Numbered from the stretch's first letter, positions 53,887 through 63,673 are shown. The stretch: DNA of 64,000 bases from Bacteroidota bacterium (GCA_018268105.1 JAFDXG010000004.1:43975-107974), one strand, 5' to 3'. Numbers and translations: made by a program. Notes: generated from the sequence alone by a model not told the origin.

Positions 53887-55110
53887 TTAAGTATGATGCA
53901 TCACACTTTCTTTGATATAAGGATGATATTTGGGCATCAATGGTGATTTAGATAAAGCTTTGCCGGTAAAATGCATGGTAATGCCAATAAACAGTGCCAA
54001 CGTACCCCACTCAAACCATCCTAAACTATAGTGCTCACCCAATGTCCCAGGCATCACCATCTGGTAAAAATCGAGCCAGTGTCCAAGCACCAATGCAACA
54101 GCCATAAAAGTCATTATTGCATAGTTTCTTTTTGAACCGCGAGTCATCAATATTAAAATTGGAGCAATGAAATTTACACAGAAATTAATCCAGAATATAG
54201 ATTCATAAGGTCCCTGGAAACGGATTTTAAAATAAATAGTTTCTTCAGGGATATTGCCATACCAGATCAACATAAATTGTGCAAACCACAAGTATGTCCA
54301 AAAAATGGAGAAAGCAAATATATATTTACCTACATCCTGTAAATGCTCAGCGGTAGTATATTCAAGATAATTATGATTTTTTAAAAATATTATGAATAAT
54401 GCAATTAATGCCAGCCCGCTTACAAAAGTGCTGCCAAAGGTATACCAGCTATACATAGTAGAATACCAGTGGGCATCAATACTCATCAGCCAAAGCCAGG
54501 GTATGGTAGACCCTACGGTAAGTGCAAAAAATACAATAAATATTCCCGACCAAACCGTATTAACCCAGATGTACTTGCGTGCCTGCTCGGTCGCCATTTG
54601 TTCATCATCCGCTTCGCGGGACAGCTTACGCATTTTTGCCCCGGTATAGGACCAGACAAACATGGTTATAATAGTCCAGACAAAGAAGAATGTAGGATTT
54701 AAGAATCCACTTTTCCAGGTAAGAATTTTGTCATTAGCCACGGCTTTTTTATCTATCCAGTGATAGATATGTGTTTGCCCGCCCATGATGATGGCAATAA
54801 ATATCACAAGAGTTATTACAGAAAATACAGGTACCAATGCAGATATAGCTTCAGGAACCCGGCGAAAAGTAGTTTGCCATGCACTATGACCTAATGTATT
54901 TGCACAAATAAAAAACATACAGGCATTGCAGGTAAACAGAAAAAACAGGCTGTTCTGTAGTAAAACTGCCCAAAACCTGGTATGGTCATGTTCTTCTTTA
55001 CTTAAAGCAAGGAACATCACCCCGGCAATAAAGGCTGCTAATCCTACAGCCAGAAAACCATAAGTCCACTTTTTATACCCTGTCGGAGTTTCAAATTGTT
55101 GCTTAATCAT
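53887..55110 (-). CDS. actF: alternative complex III subunit ActF
   Basis: The 407-residue membrane subunit is NrfD/polysulfide-reductase related, with about ten helices, and is the smaller of the two quinone-type membrane subunits of the Act complex. Characteristic stretches are HTRFWAVLLQNSLFFLFTCNACMFFICANTLGHSAW and NFCVNFIAPILILMTRGSKRNYAIM, with the late HWLDFYQMVMPGTLG. ATG at 55110 (MIKQQFETP) is preferred to a TTG two codons earlier. It follows actE by 31 bp and precedes ctaC by 50 bp, linking the two complexes in one operon. Confidence 0.92.
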   Translation of the reverse strand: MIKQQFETPTGYKKWTYGFLAVGLAAFIAGVMFLALSKEEHDHTRFWAVLLQNSLFFLFTCNACMFFICANTLGHSAWQTTFRRVPEAISALVPVFSVITLVIFIAIIMGGQTHIYHWIDKKAVANDKILTWKSGFLNPTFFFVWTIITMFVWSYTGAKMRKLSREADDEQMATEQARKYIWVNTVWSGIFIVFFALTVGSTIPWLWLMSIDAHWYSTMYSWYTFGSTFVSGLALIALFIIFLKNHNYLEYTTAEHLQDVGKYIFAFSIFWTYLWFAQFMLIWYGNIPEETIYFKIRFQGPYESIFWINFCVNFIAPILILMTRGSKRNYAIMTFMAVALVLGHWLDFYQMVMPGTLGEHYSLGWFEWGTLALFIGITMHFTGKALSKSPLMPKYHPYIKESVMHHT

Positions 55111-55141
55111 CCTCAATTAGTTTTATAGATATAACTCAGTT

Positions 55142-55759
55142 TTATTTTTTTGCAGCATTGTCGGCTACAGGTGCAGGAGTAACCCCTCCAATTTTTGTTC
55201 TGATATAATGTACTACCATCCAGCGTTGTTTATCGCTCAACTGTGATGCATAACTTCCCATTTTGTTCTTACCATAAGTCATCGTATAGTACAGTTGGCC
55301 GTCACCCTGTCCAACAATATCGGGGTCCGTCAAATTTTTAGGAGCTGCCGGAAAAGGTCCGTCTCCGCCTTTCCATAAAGGACCATTCCCGTCCAGTTTT
55401 GCCCCGTGGCAAATACCACAGTAAACAAGATATAACCTCTCAGCTTCTTTCATATGAGCGGAATCAAGTGCCGGCAAAGGGTTTGAAATAAATCTTGCCT
55501 TACCATGATTGGTAGTATCACCGGGGGCATCCTCCGCAATAGGAAAAGGAGGCAACTGGTCTCTTGAAATAGTACCAGCCACCGGTGTCCTGTTAGTTTG
55601 TTTGTCCGGGAAGATGTCATTCTCAGAATAGGTTTCATAAGCTCTGCTGTATGCCATGTCGGGCATATATATTCTTCCGGGTTTACTGCTGTCGCTGCAG
55701 CTTGCTGCTGCAATAGCAATTACAAGAACAACAGATGATATGGTTGATATTGTTTTCAT
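55142..55759 (-). CDS. actE: alternative complex III subunit ActE, monohaem cytochrome c lipoprotein
   Basis: The 205-residue subunit has a lipoprotein signal (IAIAAASCSDSS, Cys at ~22) and one class I cytochrome c domain, with the haem site YCGICHG and a later Met in TYGKNKMGSYASQLSD as the likely sixth ligand. It passes electrons on from the Act complex toward the oxidase. The start is ATG 55759, because the longer frame upstream overlaps the actD gene end and is not family-like. Conserved opening RIYMPDMAYSRAYETYSEN is typical of ActE. Confidence 0.92.
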   Translation of the reverse strand: MKTISTISSVVLVIAIAAASCSDSSKPGRIYMPDMAYSRAYETYSENDIFPDKQTNRTPVAGTISRDQLPPFPIAEDAPGDTTNHGKARFISNPLPALDSAHMKEAERLYLVYCGICHGAKLDGNGPLWKGGDGPFPAAPKNLTDPDIVGQGDGQLYYTMTYGKNKMGSYASQLSDKQRWMVVHYIRTKIGGVTPAPVADNAAKK

Positions 55760-55838
55760 TCTTTGCTTATATCTTTTCGGTGAATGGATTTTGCATTTTA
55801 ATACGGCAATAATCCAATGATTCCTGTTGATTTTTTTA

Positions 55839-56432
55839 TTAAGCTGTAATTGTTTCTGTTTTTGATTCAAACAACTTCCTGTCCAGATCGTAACGTCCAA
55901 GCCACCATCCTGTTTCTGCCAATTGTGTATTTACTTCTAATGCTCCTGCATTTTTAAGAAAGTTCTCTGTTTCCTGCACATTTGTCTTTGAAGTACATTC
56001 TATCACCATTACAAACAGATCGTCTGTTGCCCGTTTATGAAAATGATGCCTCTTTACAAAAGGTGCAATCTGACACAAATAGCAGAAAGTAAGCGTCATA
56101 CCCACCGCAGAAAAAAGTACGGTCAATTCAAAAATAATGGGGATCCAGGCTGCGAGAGCAAAATGTGGTTTACCTCCATAATTCAGTACCCAGTCTTTGG
56201 TGAGTACCCAACTAATAAAACCCAGTGCAGTACAAGTACCCGATAGTCCATAGATAAAGCCGGCAGTATGCAAGCGGGTTTCTCTGAGCCCCATCGCAGC
56301 ATCTAAGCCATGTACGGGGAAAGGGGTATACACGTCATGAATTTTATATCCTGCCTTACGCACTTTTTTAACTGCAGGAAAAAGTACAGCTTCATCATCA
56401 AAACAACCGACAACAAATTTTTTTATGTTCAT
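55839..56432 (-). CDS. actD: alternative complex III subunit ActD (DUF3341)
   Basis: The 197-residue DUF3341 protein has a soluble opening (KKFVVGCFDDEAVLFPAVKKVRKAGYKIHDVYTPFPVHGLD) and two transmembrane helices (~76-99 and ~112-138), then a cytoplasmic tail with CTSKTNVQETENFLKNAGALEV. ActD contains no cofactor and stabilises the membrane part of the complex in the known structures. It lies between actC and actE with 80-bp spacers. Confidence 0.93.
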   Translation of the reverse strand: MNIKKFVVGCFDDEAVLFPAVKKVRKAGYKIHDVYTPFPVHGLDAAMGLRETRLHTAGFIYGLSGTCTALGFISWVLTKDWVLNYGGKPHFALAAWIPIIFELTVLFSAVGMTLTFCYLCQIAPFVKRHHFHKRATDDLFVMVIECTSKTNVQETENFLKNAGALEVNTQLAETGWWLGRYDLDRKLFESKTETITA

Positions 56433-56513
56433 AACCTTAAACCTTTGGGTTTTATTAAGGTGAAATAATGTATTATAAATATTTCTTTTTCACTCTGCTA
56501 ATCAATGAATCAT

Positions 56514-57962
56514 TTAGTGATGAGCATCGTGATGCGTTTTTGCATAAAACTCGTCAACACTCAGATTTTCCAGTTCAGCCATTTTAGCTTTATAACTTTC
56601 CCCGGAAGTTTTCAGCACATGTTTAATTTCTGCAATTGCTATCACCGGGAAATATTTTGAGAACAGAAAATAACAGGTGAAAAATAACCCGAATGTTCCC
56701 AGGTAAAAACCGATTTCGAATATAGAAGGACGGTAATACATTGTCCATGAAGAGGGGATATAATCCCTGTAAATAGAGGTAACAATTATCACAAACCGTT
56801 CAAACCACATCCCGATATTTACGATGATACTCATGAAGAATGTAAACCCGATATTCCTTCTGAGTTTTTGAAACCAGAAGAGCTGGGGAGAAACTACATT
56901 ACAGGTCATCATTATCCAATAGCTCCATCCGTAAGGACCGGCTAACCTGTACCTGAAGAATGCATCATATTCATAAGGATTGGCTCCATACCATGCTATA
57001 AACAATTCGGTAAGGTATGCACAACCCACTATGGAGCCGGTAAGCACAATTACTTTGTTCATCGCTTCTATGTGGCCGATAGTAATATAATCCTGCAGGT
57101 TCATTACCCTGCGGGTAATCAGCATCAGCGTTTGCACCATGGCAAAACCTGAGAATACCGCACCCGCAACAAAGTAAGGGGGAAAGATAGTAGTATGCCA
57201 GCCGGGAACTACTGAGGTGGCAAAGTCAAAAGATACGATTGTATGTACAGAAAGTACCAGTGGAGTACTTAAGCCGGCAAGTACCAGTGCGAGACTTTCG
57301 TGCCGCTGCCAGTGTTTAGTAGAGCCACTCCATCCAAACGAAACAACACCGTAAAACAGTTTTCTGAGTTTTGTTTTAGCCCGATCCCGGATGGTAGCCA
57401 GGTCGGGTATCATACCTGTGTACCAGAATAATAATGATACGGTGAAATAAGTAGATATCGCAAATACGTCCCAAAGCAAAGGAGAGTTGAAGTTTGGCCA
57501 CAAGGCGCCACGGCTGTTAGGATAAGGCATTACAAAAAATGCCAGCCACACCCTGCCCATGTGCCAGATCGGGAACTGCCCGGCGCATATTACCGCAAAT
57601 ATTGTCATGGCTTCTGCCGCCCTGTTTACACCGGTTCTCCACCCCTGACGGAATAATAATAAGATAGCTGAAATAAGTGTACCTGCGTGACCAATACCGA
57701 TCCACCATACAAAGTTGGTAATATCCCAACCCCAGCCAACAGTCTTACCAAGATTCCACTGACCGATACCGTAGGTGACGTCCCTGTATATCGAATATAC
57801 TCCAAACAACAATAACGCAATGGAGATATACATCCCGATATACCACAAACGGGCGGGCTTTGCTTCAATGGTACACACAATATCTTCCGTAACGTCGTTG
57901 TAGGTTTTTGTTCCATCAACCAATGGTTCCCTGACGAAAGACTCGTATTTGATCAAACTCAT
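56514..57962 (-). CDS. actC: alternative complex III subunit ActC (NrfD-like quinol-binding subunit)
   Basis: The 482-residue polysulfide-reductase/NrfD-type membrane subunit has about ten helices and is the main menaquinol-oxidising subunit of the complex in the known family. Segments include NFVWWIGIGHAGTLISAILLLFRQGWRTGVNRAAEAMT, the HTIVSFDFATSVVPGWHTTIFPPYFVAGAVFSG stretch with conserved His and Asp, and YGANPYEYDAFFRYR. The C-terminus is histidine-rich (THHDAHH). It follows actB and precedes actD. Confidence 0.95.
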   Translation of the reverse strand: MSLIKYESFVREPLVDGTKTYNDVTEDIVCTIEAKPARLWYIGMYISIALLLFGVYSIYRDVTYGIGQWNLGKTVGWGWDITNFVWWIGIGHAGTLISAILLLFRQGWRTGVNRAAEAMTIFAVICAGQFPIWHMGRVWLAFFVMPYPNSRGALWPNFNSPLLWDVFAISTYFTVSLLFWYTGMIPDLATIRDRAKTKLRKLFYGVVSFGWSGSTKHWQRHESLALVLAGLSTPLVLSVHTIVSFDFATSVVPGWHTTIFPPYFVAGAVFSGFAMVQTLMLITRRVMNLQDYITIGHIEAMNKVIVLTGSIVGCAYLTELFIAWYGANPYEYDAFFRYRLAGPYGWSYWIMMTCNVVSPQLFWFQKLRRNIGFTFFMSIIVNIGMWFERFVIIVTSIYRDYIPSSWTMYYRPSIFEIGFYLGTFGLFFTCYFLFSKYFPVIAIAEIKHVLKTSGESYKAKMAELENLSVDEFYAKTHHDAHH

Positions 57963-58093
57963 TTCGAAGTTATTTTTCCTGTATTCTTTTCAGAACACTT
58001 TTTATAATTGAAAATTCTGCTGTTTATTTCTATTACACATTACCTGGTAAAAGTCAGTAATGTGCTTTTGACTTGTCACCTTCACTGAAACAT

Positions 58094-61000
58094 TTACATG
58101 TAGTCATCCCCTTCGTGTACACCCACCGGACGATCAGTATTTCTGATCTTAGCCAGGTAATTGATATTCGGCAGCACATGTATCTGCTCCAAAGCATAGT
58201 ATGCGCGATGCGTTTGCTCTTCGGTTCTTATCTTAGCTACCCTGCTTTCTTTATCGTTCACATTTCCGAAAACGATAGCCCCTGTTGAACAGGCCTGCAT
58301 ACAAGCTGTTTTTACATTTCTAATTTCTTCCGGGTTCTGATCTTTCTTCGCTTTCAGTTTAGCATCCTGCAGGCGTTGTACGCAGAATGAACATTTTTCG
58401 ATAACACCACGCGAACGAACCGTTACATCAGGATTTAATACCATCCGTGTAAGATCATCATTCATCTGGGCGACAGCAGGATCTAATCCGCCAACAATAC
58501 CAAAATGCTGGTTGTCGGGGAAGCTGTCTGCTCCGGTATAATCCGCCCAGTTAAAACGGCGCACTTTGAACGGACAGTTGTTGGCGCAATACCTTGTTCC
58601 AATACAACGGTTATAGGCCATTTGGTTCAATCCTTCAGAACTATGGTTAGTAGCTGATACCGGGCATACATTTTCGCAAGGAGCATTATCACAATGCTGA
58701 CAAAGCATTGGCATGAATATTACGTTCAGGTTGTCTCCTTCTGATTTATCCCTGTATGTGGCATAATACCTGTCTATGCGCAGCCAATGCATTTCATGAA
58801 AACGTTTTACCTCGTCCTTACCAACCACAGGTACATTGTTTTCTGCAGTACATGCTATGGTACATGCCCCGCAACCGGTGCATGCATTCAGGTCTATGCT
58901 CATCCCCCAGTGAGCACCGGGTGAATCGTATTTGGGATATAAGGTAGCTTCAGCTCTGTAATCGCCTGTGCGTTTGGCAAAATCTTCTGCAAGTTCTTCA
59001 CGGTAGTGAGGAATTGCCTCGGGGTTCTTTCTGAAATCGGCGAGTGTATATTCTCTGACTACTTCAACTCTGCCCTCGTACTGATTATGGGTCTGAGTGT
59101 AGGCAATGTCATAAGTATCACCGGTCTTTTTATACCCTGCCACCTCTGTTGAATAGTATGAACGGGTTGCTCCTTTACCATCCACCAACGGGTAAGCATT
59201 ATAGCCAACATTTGCCCCTGCCAGACCAACACCTGTTCCCCGGCCATAGCCAACCGCTAATGCAATAACTTTGGGATGCATACCTGCAATGGCTAATATG
59301 GGCAGTTTCACTGATTTGCCGTTAATAGTAAATTCTACTACCGGCTTTTTATATTCCACTTCATAGCTGTCGTTAAGAGGGATATTTAATTCTTTGGCAA
59401 GGGAATAAGAAATCATCACATAGTTATCCCAGGTGGCGCGGCTGATAGGATCAGGCATTTCCTGCAACCAGGGATTATTGGCAGCAGCACCACTACCTAT
59501 TGAAACTTTCTGATATAATACAAGTTCTGCATTATTACCTGGTTTTATTGAAGCAGTTTTGGCAGCAGCATCTGCTACAGCAGCAGCTCCGGTATAGGGT
59601 GTGGGAGCAAAGCTTACTTCGGGAGGTTCTACCACGCCATTTTGCAAAGCTGCATCAAAAGCCATTTGCCCTCCCAACTTCTCTACCCAGTATTTCTTAA
59701 AATATTCGTCGTAATCTGTATTGCTACCACTCCATTTCAACAATGAGGTCTGGAAAGGTCTTGTAGAAAACAGGTGCTCAATGGTAGGCTGCATTAAACT
59801 ATAAAAACCGGTTCTTGCCTCTGCATCACCCCAGCTTTCGAGGTAATGCGGATGGGGAATAATATATTTACAGAGTACTGAAGTTTCATCAGCCCTGTCG
59901 TTAAAGGAAACGGAAAGTTTTACTTTTTGCAAACCACTGATAAATGATGCTGCATTTTGGTAGTTATATGCCGGGTTGGCTTCATATATAAGCAGGCTGC
60001 TCACCTGTCCGGCATTCATATCTTTTACCAATTGGTCCATTTCACTGTCAATTCCCTGTCTGATTTGCACGGGGGCAGCCCAGTTGATAGTAGTACCATT
60101 AGCGCCCAGCAGTTCGTTGATAGCATTAACGAGCACCTGAATATCAGGATCGTTGCTGCCGCACACTACAAGTGCTGCTCCTTTATTTGCTGCCAGCATG
60201 GTAGCTGCCATATCAATACCTTTCTTCACTTTTTCATCTGTCATTGCCGGTGCAGATACACCACCACCCAGCTTAGCCAGGAGGTTCAATGCAATAGCGC
60301 CAGTCTCCGAAGGACGAATAAGAAAACGATCATCGGCATTGGCGCCGGTAAGACTAAGCATACCTTCAAAATGTATATGCTTACTCATCTGGGGATTTTT
60401 CTGATTGATCTTACGACCGGAGGCATACTGGCTTGCGTATTCTTCGCTGCTGAGCCATGTACCTAAAAAGTCAGCATCTAATCCTACAATCACTTTTGCA
60501 TTATCAAAACGATAGGATGGCAATACTCTTTTTCCATAAGACCTTTCATTTGCCAATAACAATCCGCTATAAGAAATAGCATCGTATTGTACATGGCGCC
60601 CGCCGGGATATTTTGCAAGAAATTCAGCAATTATTTTTTTGGTGGTAGGAGATGTAATGGTAGATGTGAGCAATACAGGTGCAGTACCTGAAAGTTCACT
60701 GGTAATTTTTTTATCTAATGCCTCAGATAACTGAAGTTCTTTAAGTTCTTTATTCACCACTTCAGCCGGCCATCTCAGGCGGGCAGTATCGTACAGATCA
60801 AGTACGGAAGCCTGAACACGGGCAGACGTACCCTCGCCTTTCATGTTCAGAAATGAATGATCATTTCCTTCGATTTTAATAGGGCGACCGTCCCTTACTT
60901 TAGCCACAACCGGCACTACATCTCCTTCGGCAACATAAGTAGTGGCGTAATACTGGGCAACACCCGGGCTCAGGTTTTCGGGTTTATTAAGATACGGAAT

Positions 61001-61222
61001 ACTCTTATGTACGGGGATTTCACAACCTGCTGCAACAGCCGCTGCGGCAGTGCTGAAGCCTACATATTTTAAAAAGTCCCTGCGCGGAGTTTTAGCATCG
61101 AGCAGTCCCTTGCTATTGTCAAACATTGGCAAATCTTCCTGAAATTCATCTTTGACTAATTTCTGGTAGCCTTCTGTATTGTTGAGCTCCCCTAAGTTTT
61201 GCCAGTACTTTTTTTGATCCAT
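58094..61222 (-). CDS. actB: alternative complex III subunit ActB (iron-sulfur and molybdopterin-oxidoreductase-like)
   Basis: The 1042-residue subunit has a twin-arginine motif at residues 47-48 (TPRRDFLKYVGF) and a lipobox-like AAAGCE with Cys67, so Tat export and lipid anchoring are likely. The first ~700 residues resemble the molybdopterin oxidoreductase fold, which in this family carries no molybdenum. The ferredoxin-like C-terminal part holds four cluster motifs: CTGCGACTIAC (~779), CQHCDNAPCENVC (~842), CIGTRYCANNC (~875) and CSFC with CMQAC (~939 and ~974), suiting three 4Fe-4S and one 3Fe-4S cluster. It is the electron-wiring subunit between ActC and the haem subunits. Confidence 0.95.
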   Translation of the reverse strand: MDQKKYWQNLGELNNTEGYQKLVKDEFQEDLPMFDNSKGLLDAKTPRRDFLKYVGFSTAAAAVAAGCEIPVHKSIPYLNKPENLSPGVAQYYATTYVAEGDVVPVVAKVRDGRPIKIEGNDHSFLNMKGEGTSARVQASVLDLYDTARLRWPAEVVNKELKELQLSEALDKKITSELSGTAPVLLTSTITSPTTKKIIAEFLAKYPGGRHVQYDAISYSGLLLANERSYGKRVLPSYRFDNAKVIVGLDADFLGTWLSSEEYASQYASGRKINQKNPQMSKHIHFEGMLSLTGANADDRFLIRPSETGAIALNLLAKLGGGVSAPAMTDEKVKKGIDMAATMLAANKGAALVVCGSNDPDIQVLVNAINELLGANGTTINWAAPVQIRQGIDSEMDQLVKDMNAGQVSSLLIYEANPAYNYQNAASFISGLQKVKLSVSFNDRADETSVLCKYIIPHPHYLESWGDAEARTGFYSLMQPTIEHLFSTRPFQTSLLKWSGSNTDYDEYFKKYWVEKLGGQMAFDAALQNGVVEPPEVSFAPTPYTGAAAVADAAAKTASIKPGNNAELVLYQKVSIGSGAAANNPWLQEMPDPISRATWDNYVMISYSLAKELNIPLNDSYEVEYKKPVVEFTINGKSVKLPILAIAGMHPKVIALAVGYGRGTGVGLAGANVGYNAYPLVDGKGATRSYYSTEVAGYKKTGDTYDIAYTQTHNQYEGRVEVVREYTLADFRKNPEAIPHYREELAEDFAKRTGDYRAEATLYPKYDSPGAHWGMSIDLNACTGCGACTIACTAENNVPVVGKDEVKRFHEMHWLRIDRYYATYRDKSEGDNLNVIFMPMLCQHCDNAPCENVCPVSATNHSSEGLNQMAYNRCIGTRYCANNCPFKVRRFNWADYTGADSFPDNQHFGIVGGLDPAVAQMNDDLTRMVLNPDVTVRSRGVIEKCSFCVQRLQDAKLKAKKDQNPEEIRNVKTACMQACSTGAIVFGNVNDKESRVAKIRTEEQTHRAYYALEQIHVLPNINYLAKIRNTDRPVGVHEGDDYM

Positions 61223-61330
61223 TTATTACTTAATTTAAGAATTTTATTCCACGTTACCTGCGGAATGAAAATGCTTGCTTAATAACAAGTTTAATTGGTT
61301 ATTTACGGCACTGCACACTGCCATCATTTA

Positions 61331-62596
61331 TTAATAATGGCATTTCTGACATTCAATTCCACCTATCATTTCCACAGTTACGCTATCAATTTTTTTGTTC
61401 TTGATATCGTCGTGGAATTTTTCGTAGATACTGTAGAATTTATTGTTGTCAAACTGAACCTTTGTATTACGATGACAATTGACGCACCAGCCCATACTTA
61501 AGTCAGCAAACTGATAAACTTCATCCATTTCTGTAATATTGCCGTGACAGGTTTGGCACTGTTGCTGTCCTACCATCACATGCTGAGAGTGATTGAAATA
61601 CACGTGATCCGGAAGATTATGAATACGTGTCCATTCAATAGGTTTCCCCTTTCCGGTGTACTGGCTCTTACCTTCATCCCAACCGGCATATTCATATAAT
61701 TTTTTAATTTCTGCAGTACCATTTACTTCGCTGCCATCTTTGCGGTACAGAGCGGGGCCTTTTGTGTATTCATTAATTGCCATGTGGCAGTTCATACACA
61801 CATTTACCGAAGGGATATTTGCCTGTTTGCCTTCCTGAGGGCCGGTATGACAATAAAGACAACTGATCTGGTTGATGCCCGCATGTACTTTATGTGAGTA
61901 AAAAATGGGCTGTTCGGGTTCATATTTCTGCTGGCGGCCTAAGCCTACAGCCCCCTGTATAGTTACATAACCACTAACGAGAAATAAAGCAATTATAGCT
62001 ATGGCTATATATAATTTGTTTCTGTAAAAAGGAACAGGCTCAGAAGCAGGGATGCCTTCCTTATCGTCAGACATCTTTTTGAGATTGCTGTTAACCTGCA
62101 ACAGTGTAAGTGCTATTACAGCTAATATTAAGGTAAGAACACCAAATAATAAGGTATTGTCGCTTTCAGGCTGGGCTGCAGCAGTGGCAGCCGTACCCCC
62201 TGCAGGCTTTGGACCACCGGGGCCAGCGGCAAAAGTTGTGTTGATATAATTGACAATCGCATCTATTTCAGTTTCTTTCAAATCGGGAAAACCCGTCATC
62301 ATTATTCCATTGTGAGAAGCCTTTAACCCCTGAGTATAAGTATCATTGGCCATAAAAGCCGCCGGATTGTGTATCCAGGCATATAGTTTTTTCCTGTCAC
62401 TCCAGGGGCCTCTTTCTTCCAGCCCACCCAATGCCGGGCCGGTGGAATTCTTAAATACATTATGACAGGCGGCACATTTTGCGTTAAAAATAGCTTTACC
62501 ATCCTGAGCAGAGGTTGTATTAACCAAAAAAGAAAGAGATAACACCAAAAGAGATCCAAAAACAAATCTTTTTACAGTTGAATGTTGGTAGCTCAT
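61331..62596 (-). CDS. actA: alternative complex III subunit ActA, six-haem multihaem cytochrome c
   Basis: The 421-residue first gene of the operon has a signal peptide (MSYQHSTVKRFVFGSLLVLS) and six CxxCH motifs: CAACH (~44), then CLYCH, CMNCH, CQTCH, CVNCH and CQKCH in the C-terminal half, the last one residue from the end. Two membrane helices (~155-175 and ~205-225) separate an N-terminal class I cytochrome domain from the pentahaem domain typical of ActA. A low-complexity Pro/Gly/Ala linker lies at ~125-150. ATG at 62596 is preferred over a TTG three codons upstream. Confidence 0.93.
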   Translation of the reverse strand: MSYQHSTVKRFVFGSLLVLSLSFLVNTTSAQDGKAIFNAKCAACHNVFKNSTGPALGGLEERGPWSDRKKLYAWIHNPAAFMANDTYTQGLKASHNGIMMTGFPDLKETEIDAIVNYINTTFAAGPGGPKPAGGTAATAAAQPESDNTLLFGVLTLILAVIALTLLQVNSNLKKMSDDKEGIPASEPVPFYRNKLYIAIAIIALFLVSGYVTIQGAVGLGRQQKYEPEQPIFYSHKVHAGINQISCLYCHTGPQEGKQANIPSVNVCMNCHMAINEYTKGPALYRKDGSEVNGTAEIKKLYEYAGWDEGKSQYTGKGKPIEWTRIHNLPDHVYFNHSQHVMVGQQQCQTCHGNITEMDEVYQFADLSMGWCVNCHRNTKVQFDNNKFYSIYEKFHDDIKNKKIDSVTVEMIGGIECQKCHY

Positions 62597-62641
62597 TATA
62601 TCCAAGGAGTTTGTGATGATGTGGACTTATCCAGTTCGTTG

Positions 62642-62649
62642 CAAAAATA
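62642..62649 (-). promoter_or_regulatory. -7 box of the act-cta operon
   Basis: The minus strand reads TATTTTTG, a perfect TAnnTTTG match, 45 bp before the actA ATG. No clear -33 TTTG is in place. Confidence 0.4.
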
Positions 62650-62954
62650 GGTCAGTATGATGATAAAATATTAACATTTCCGAAAAAAAATTTTTCCTTG
62701 TCCGGCCTGCATTTCAGCGATTTTTTCGTATAGTATGTAATTTTTTGTCATGTTATTGTAAGCCGATTTCAGTTCCTGAATTTATTCTGCTGCGGGTTTA
62801 AAATATCATTGTTTTTCGTCAACTTGCGAAACAATTGGAGTGAAAAATATATATAAGCTGTGCTGCGCAGAAAATAGGGAGCCACAAATATCAGCGTCCC
62901 GTGCTGCGTAGGATGGTTTTAGGACACAACAGGTAGTTATACAGGATAAAGGCA

Positions 62955-63010
62955 GCCAACGAATACACGAATGTTTTTTTAAATTAATTATCTATTCGCG
63001 CATTCGTGGC
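62955..63010. repeat. ATTCGTG-type inverted repeat upstream of purN
   Basis: GCCAACGAATACACGAATG (62955-62973) and TATTCGCGCATTCGTGGC (62993-63010) are complementary at about 15 of 18 positions. The right arm matches the element at 39329-39344 at 14 of 16 positions, so the two are members of one dispersed intergenic family. Confidence 0.5.
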
Positions 63011-63070
63011 AACATATTCTTTTGTTGTAAGTATATTTTATAAACCCATATCAAAAATTTGAAAAGTAAT

Positions 63071-63673
63071 ATGAATAATCCTGATAATAATAATGATCGT
63101 TCTAAGACCAGGCTTGCCATATTTGCTTCGGGTACCGGTTCAAATACACAAAAGATTATTGATTACTTCAGGAATGATGATAATATAAATATATCACTTA
63201 TCGTATGCAATAAACGCGGAGCCGGTGTGTTGCAAATTGCCGAAAGAGAAAATATCCCTTCCATAGTTATAGAGAAAGGGAAGTTTTTTACGGATGGATA
63301 TGTACCAATTCTCCAGGAGATGAAAATTGACTGGATCATTCTGGCGGGCTTTTTATGGAAGGTACCGGTATCACTAATACAGGCTTTTCCGAACCGAATT
63401 GTCAATATCCACCCCGCCCTTCTCCCCAAATATGGAGGCAAAGGTATGTACGGGCATTTTGTGCATGAAGCGGTACTTGCTGCCGGCGAAAAAGAAAGCG
63501 GTATCACCATTCATTATGTAGATGAGCATTTTGATCATGGTGAAACTATATTCCAGGCAAAATGCAGGGTTGACTCAAATGACACTCCGGACAGCCTGGC
63601 CCAAAAAATACATACGCTGGAACACCGTTATTATCCGGCTACCATTCGGGAACTTATTACAACGAAGAAATGA
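63071..63673 (+). CDS. purN: phosphoribosylglycinamide formyltransferase
   Basis: PurN transfers a formyl group from 10-formyl-tetrahydrofolate to GAR, the third step of purine biosynthesis. The 200-residue protein opens with the nucleotide-binding LAIFASGTGSNTQKII, has the folate region DWIILAGFLWKVP, and the catalytic set Asn-His in VNIHPALLPKYGG with Asp in DHGETIFQA. ATG at 63071 is chosen; a TTG four codons upstream is possible. The N-terminal run NNPDNNNDRSK is an unusual polar extension. It is convergent with the pterin dehydratase gene. Confidence 0.95.
   Translation: MNNPDNNNDRSKTRLAIFASGTGSNTQKIIDYFRNDDNINISLIVCNKRGAGVLQIAERENIPSIVIEKGKFFTDGYVPILQEMKIDWIILAGFLWKVPVSLIQAFPNRIVNIHPALLPKYGGKGMYGHFVHEAVLAAGEKESGITIHYVDEHFDHGETIFQAKCRVDSNDTPDSLAQKIHTLEHRYYPATIRELITTKK

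Larger units (their letters stand above)
62597..63070. other. 474-bp intergenic region between the act operon and purN
   Basis: The stretch holds the act promoter box at 62642-62649, a direct repeat GTGCTGCG[C/T]AG (62860-62870 and 62901-62911), and the ATTCGTG-type inverted repeat at 62955-63010. No ORF of note is present. Confidence 0.6.
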
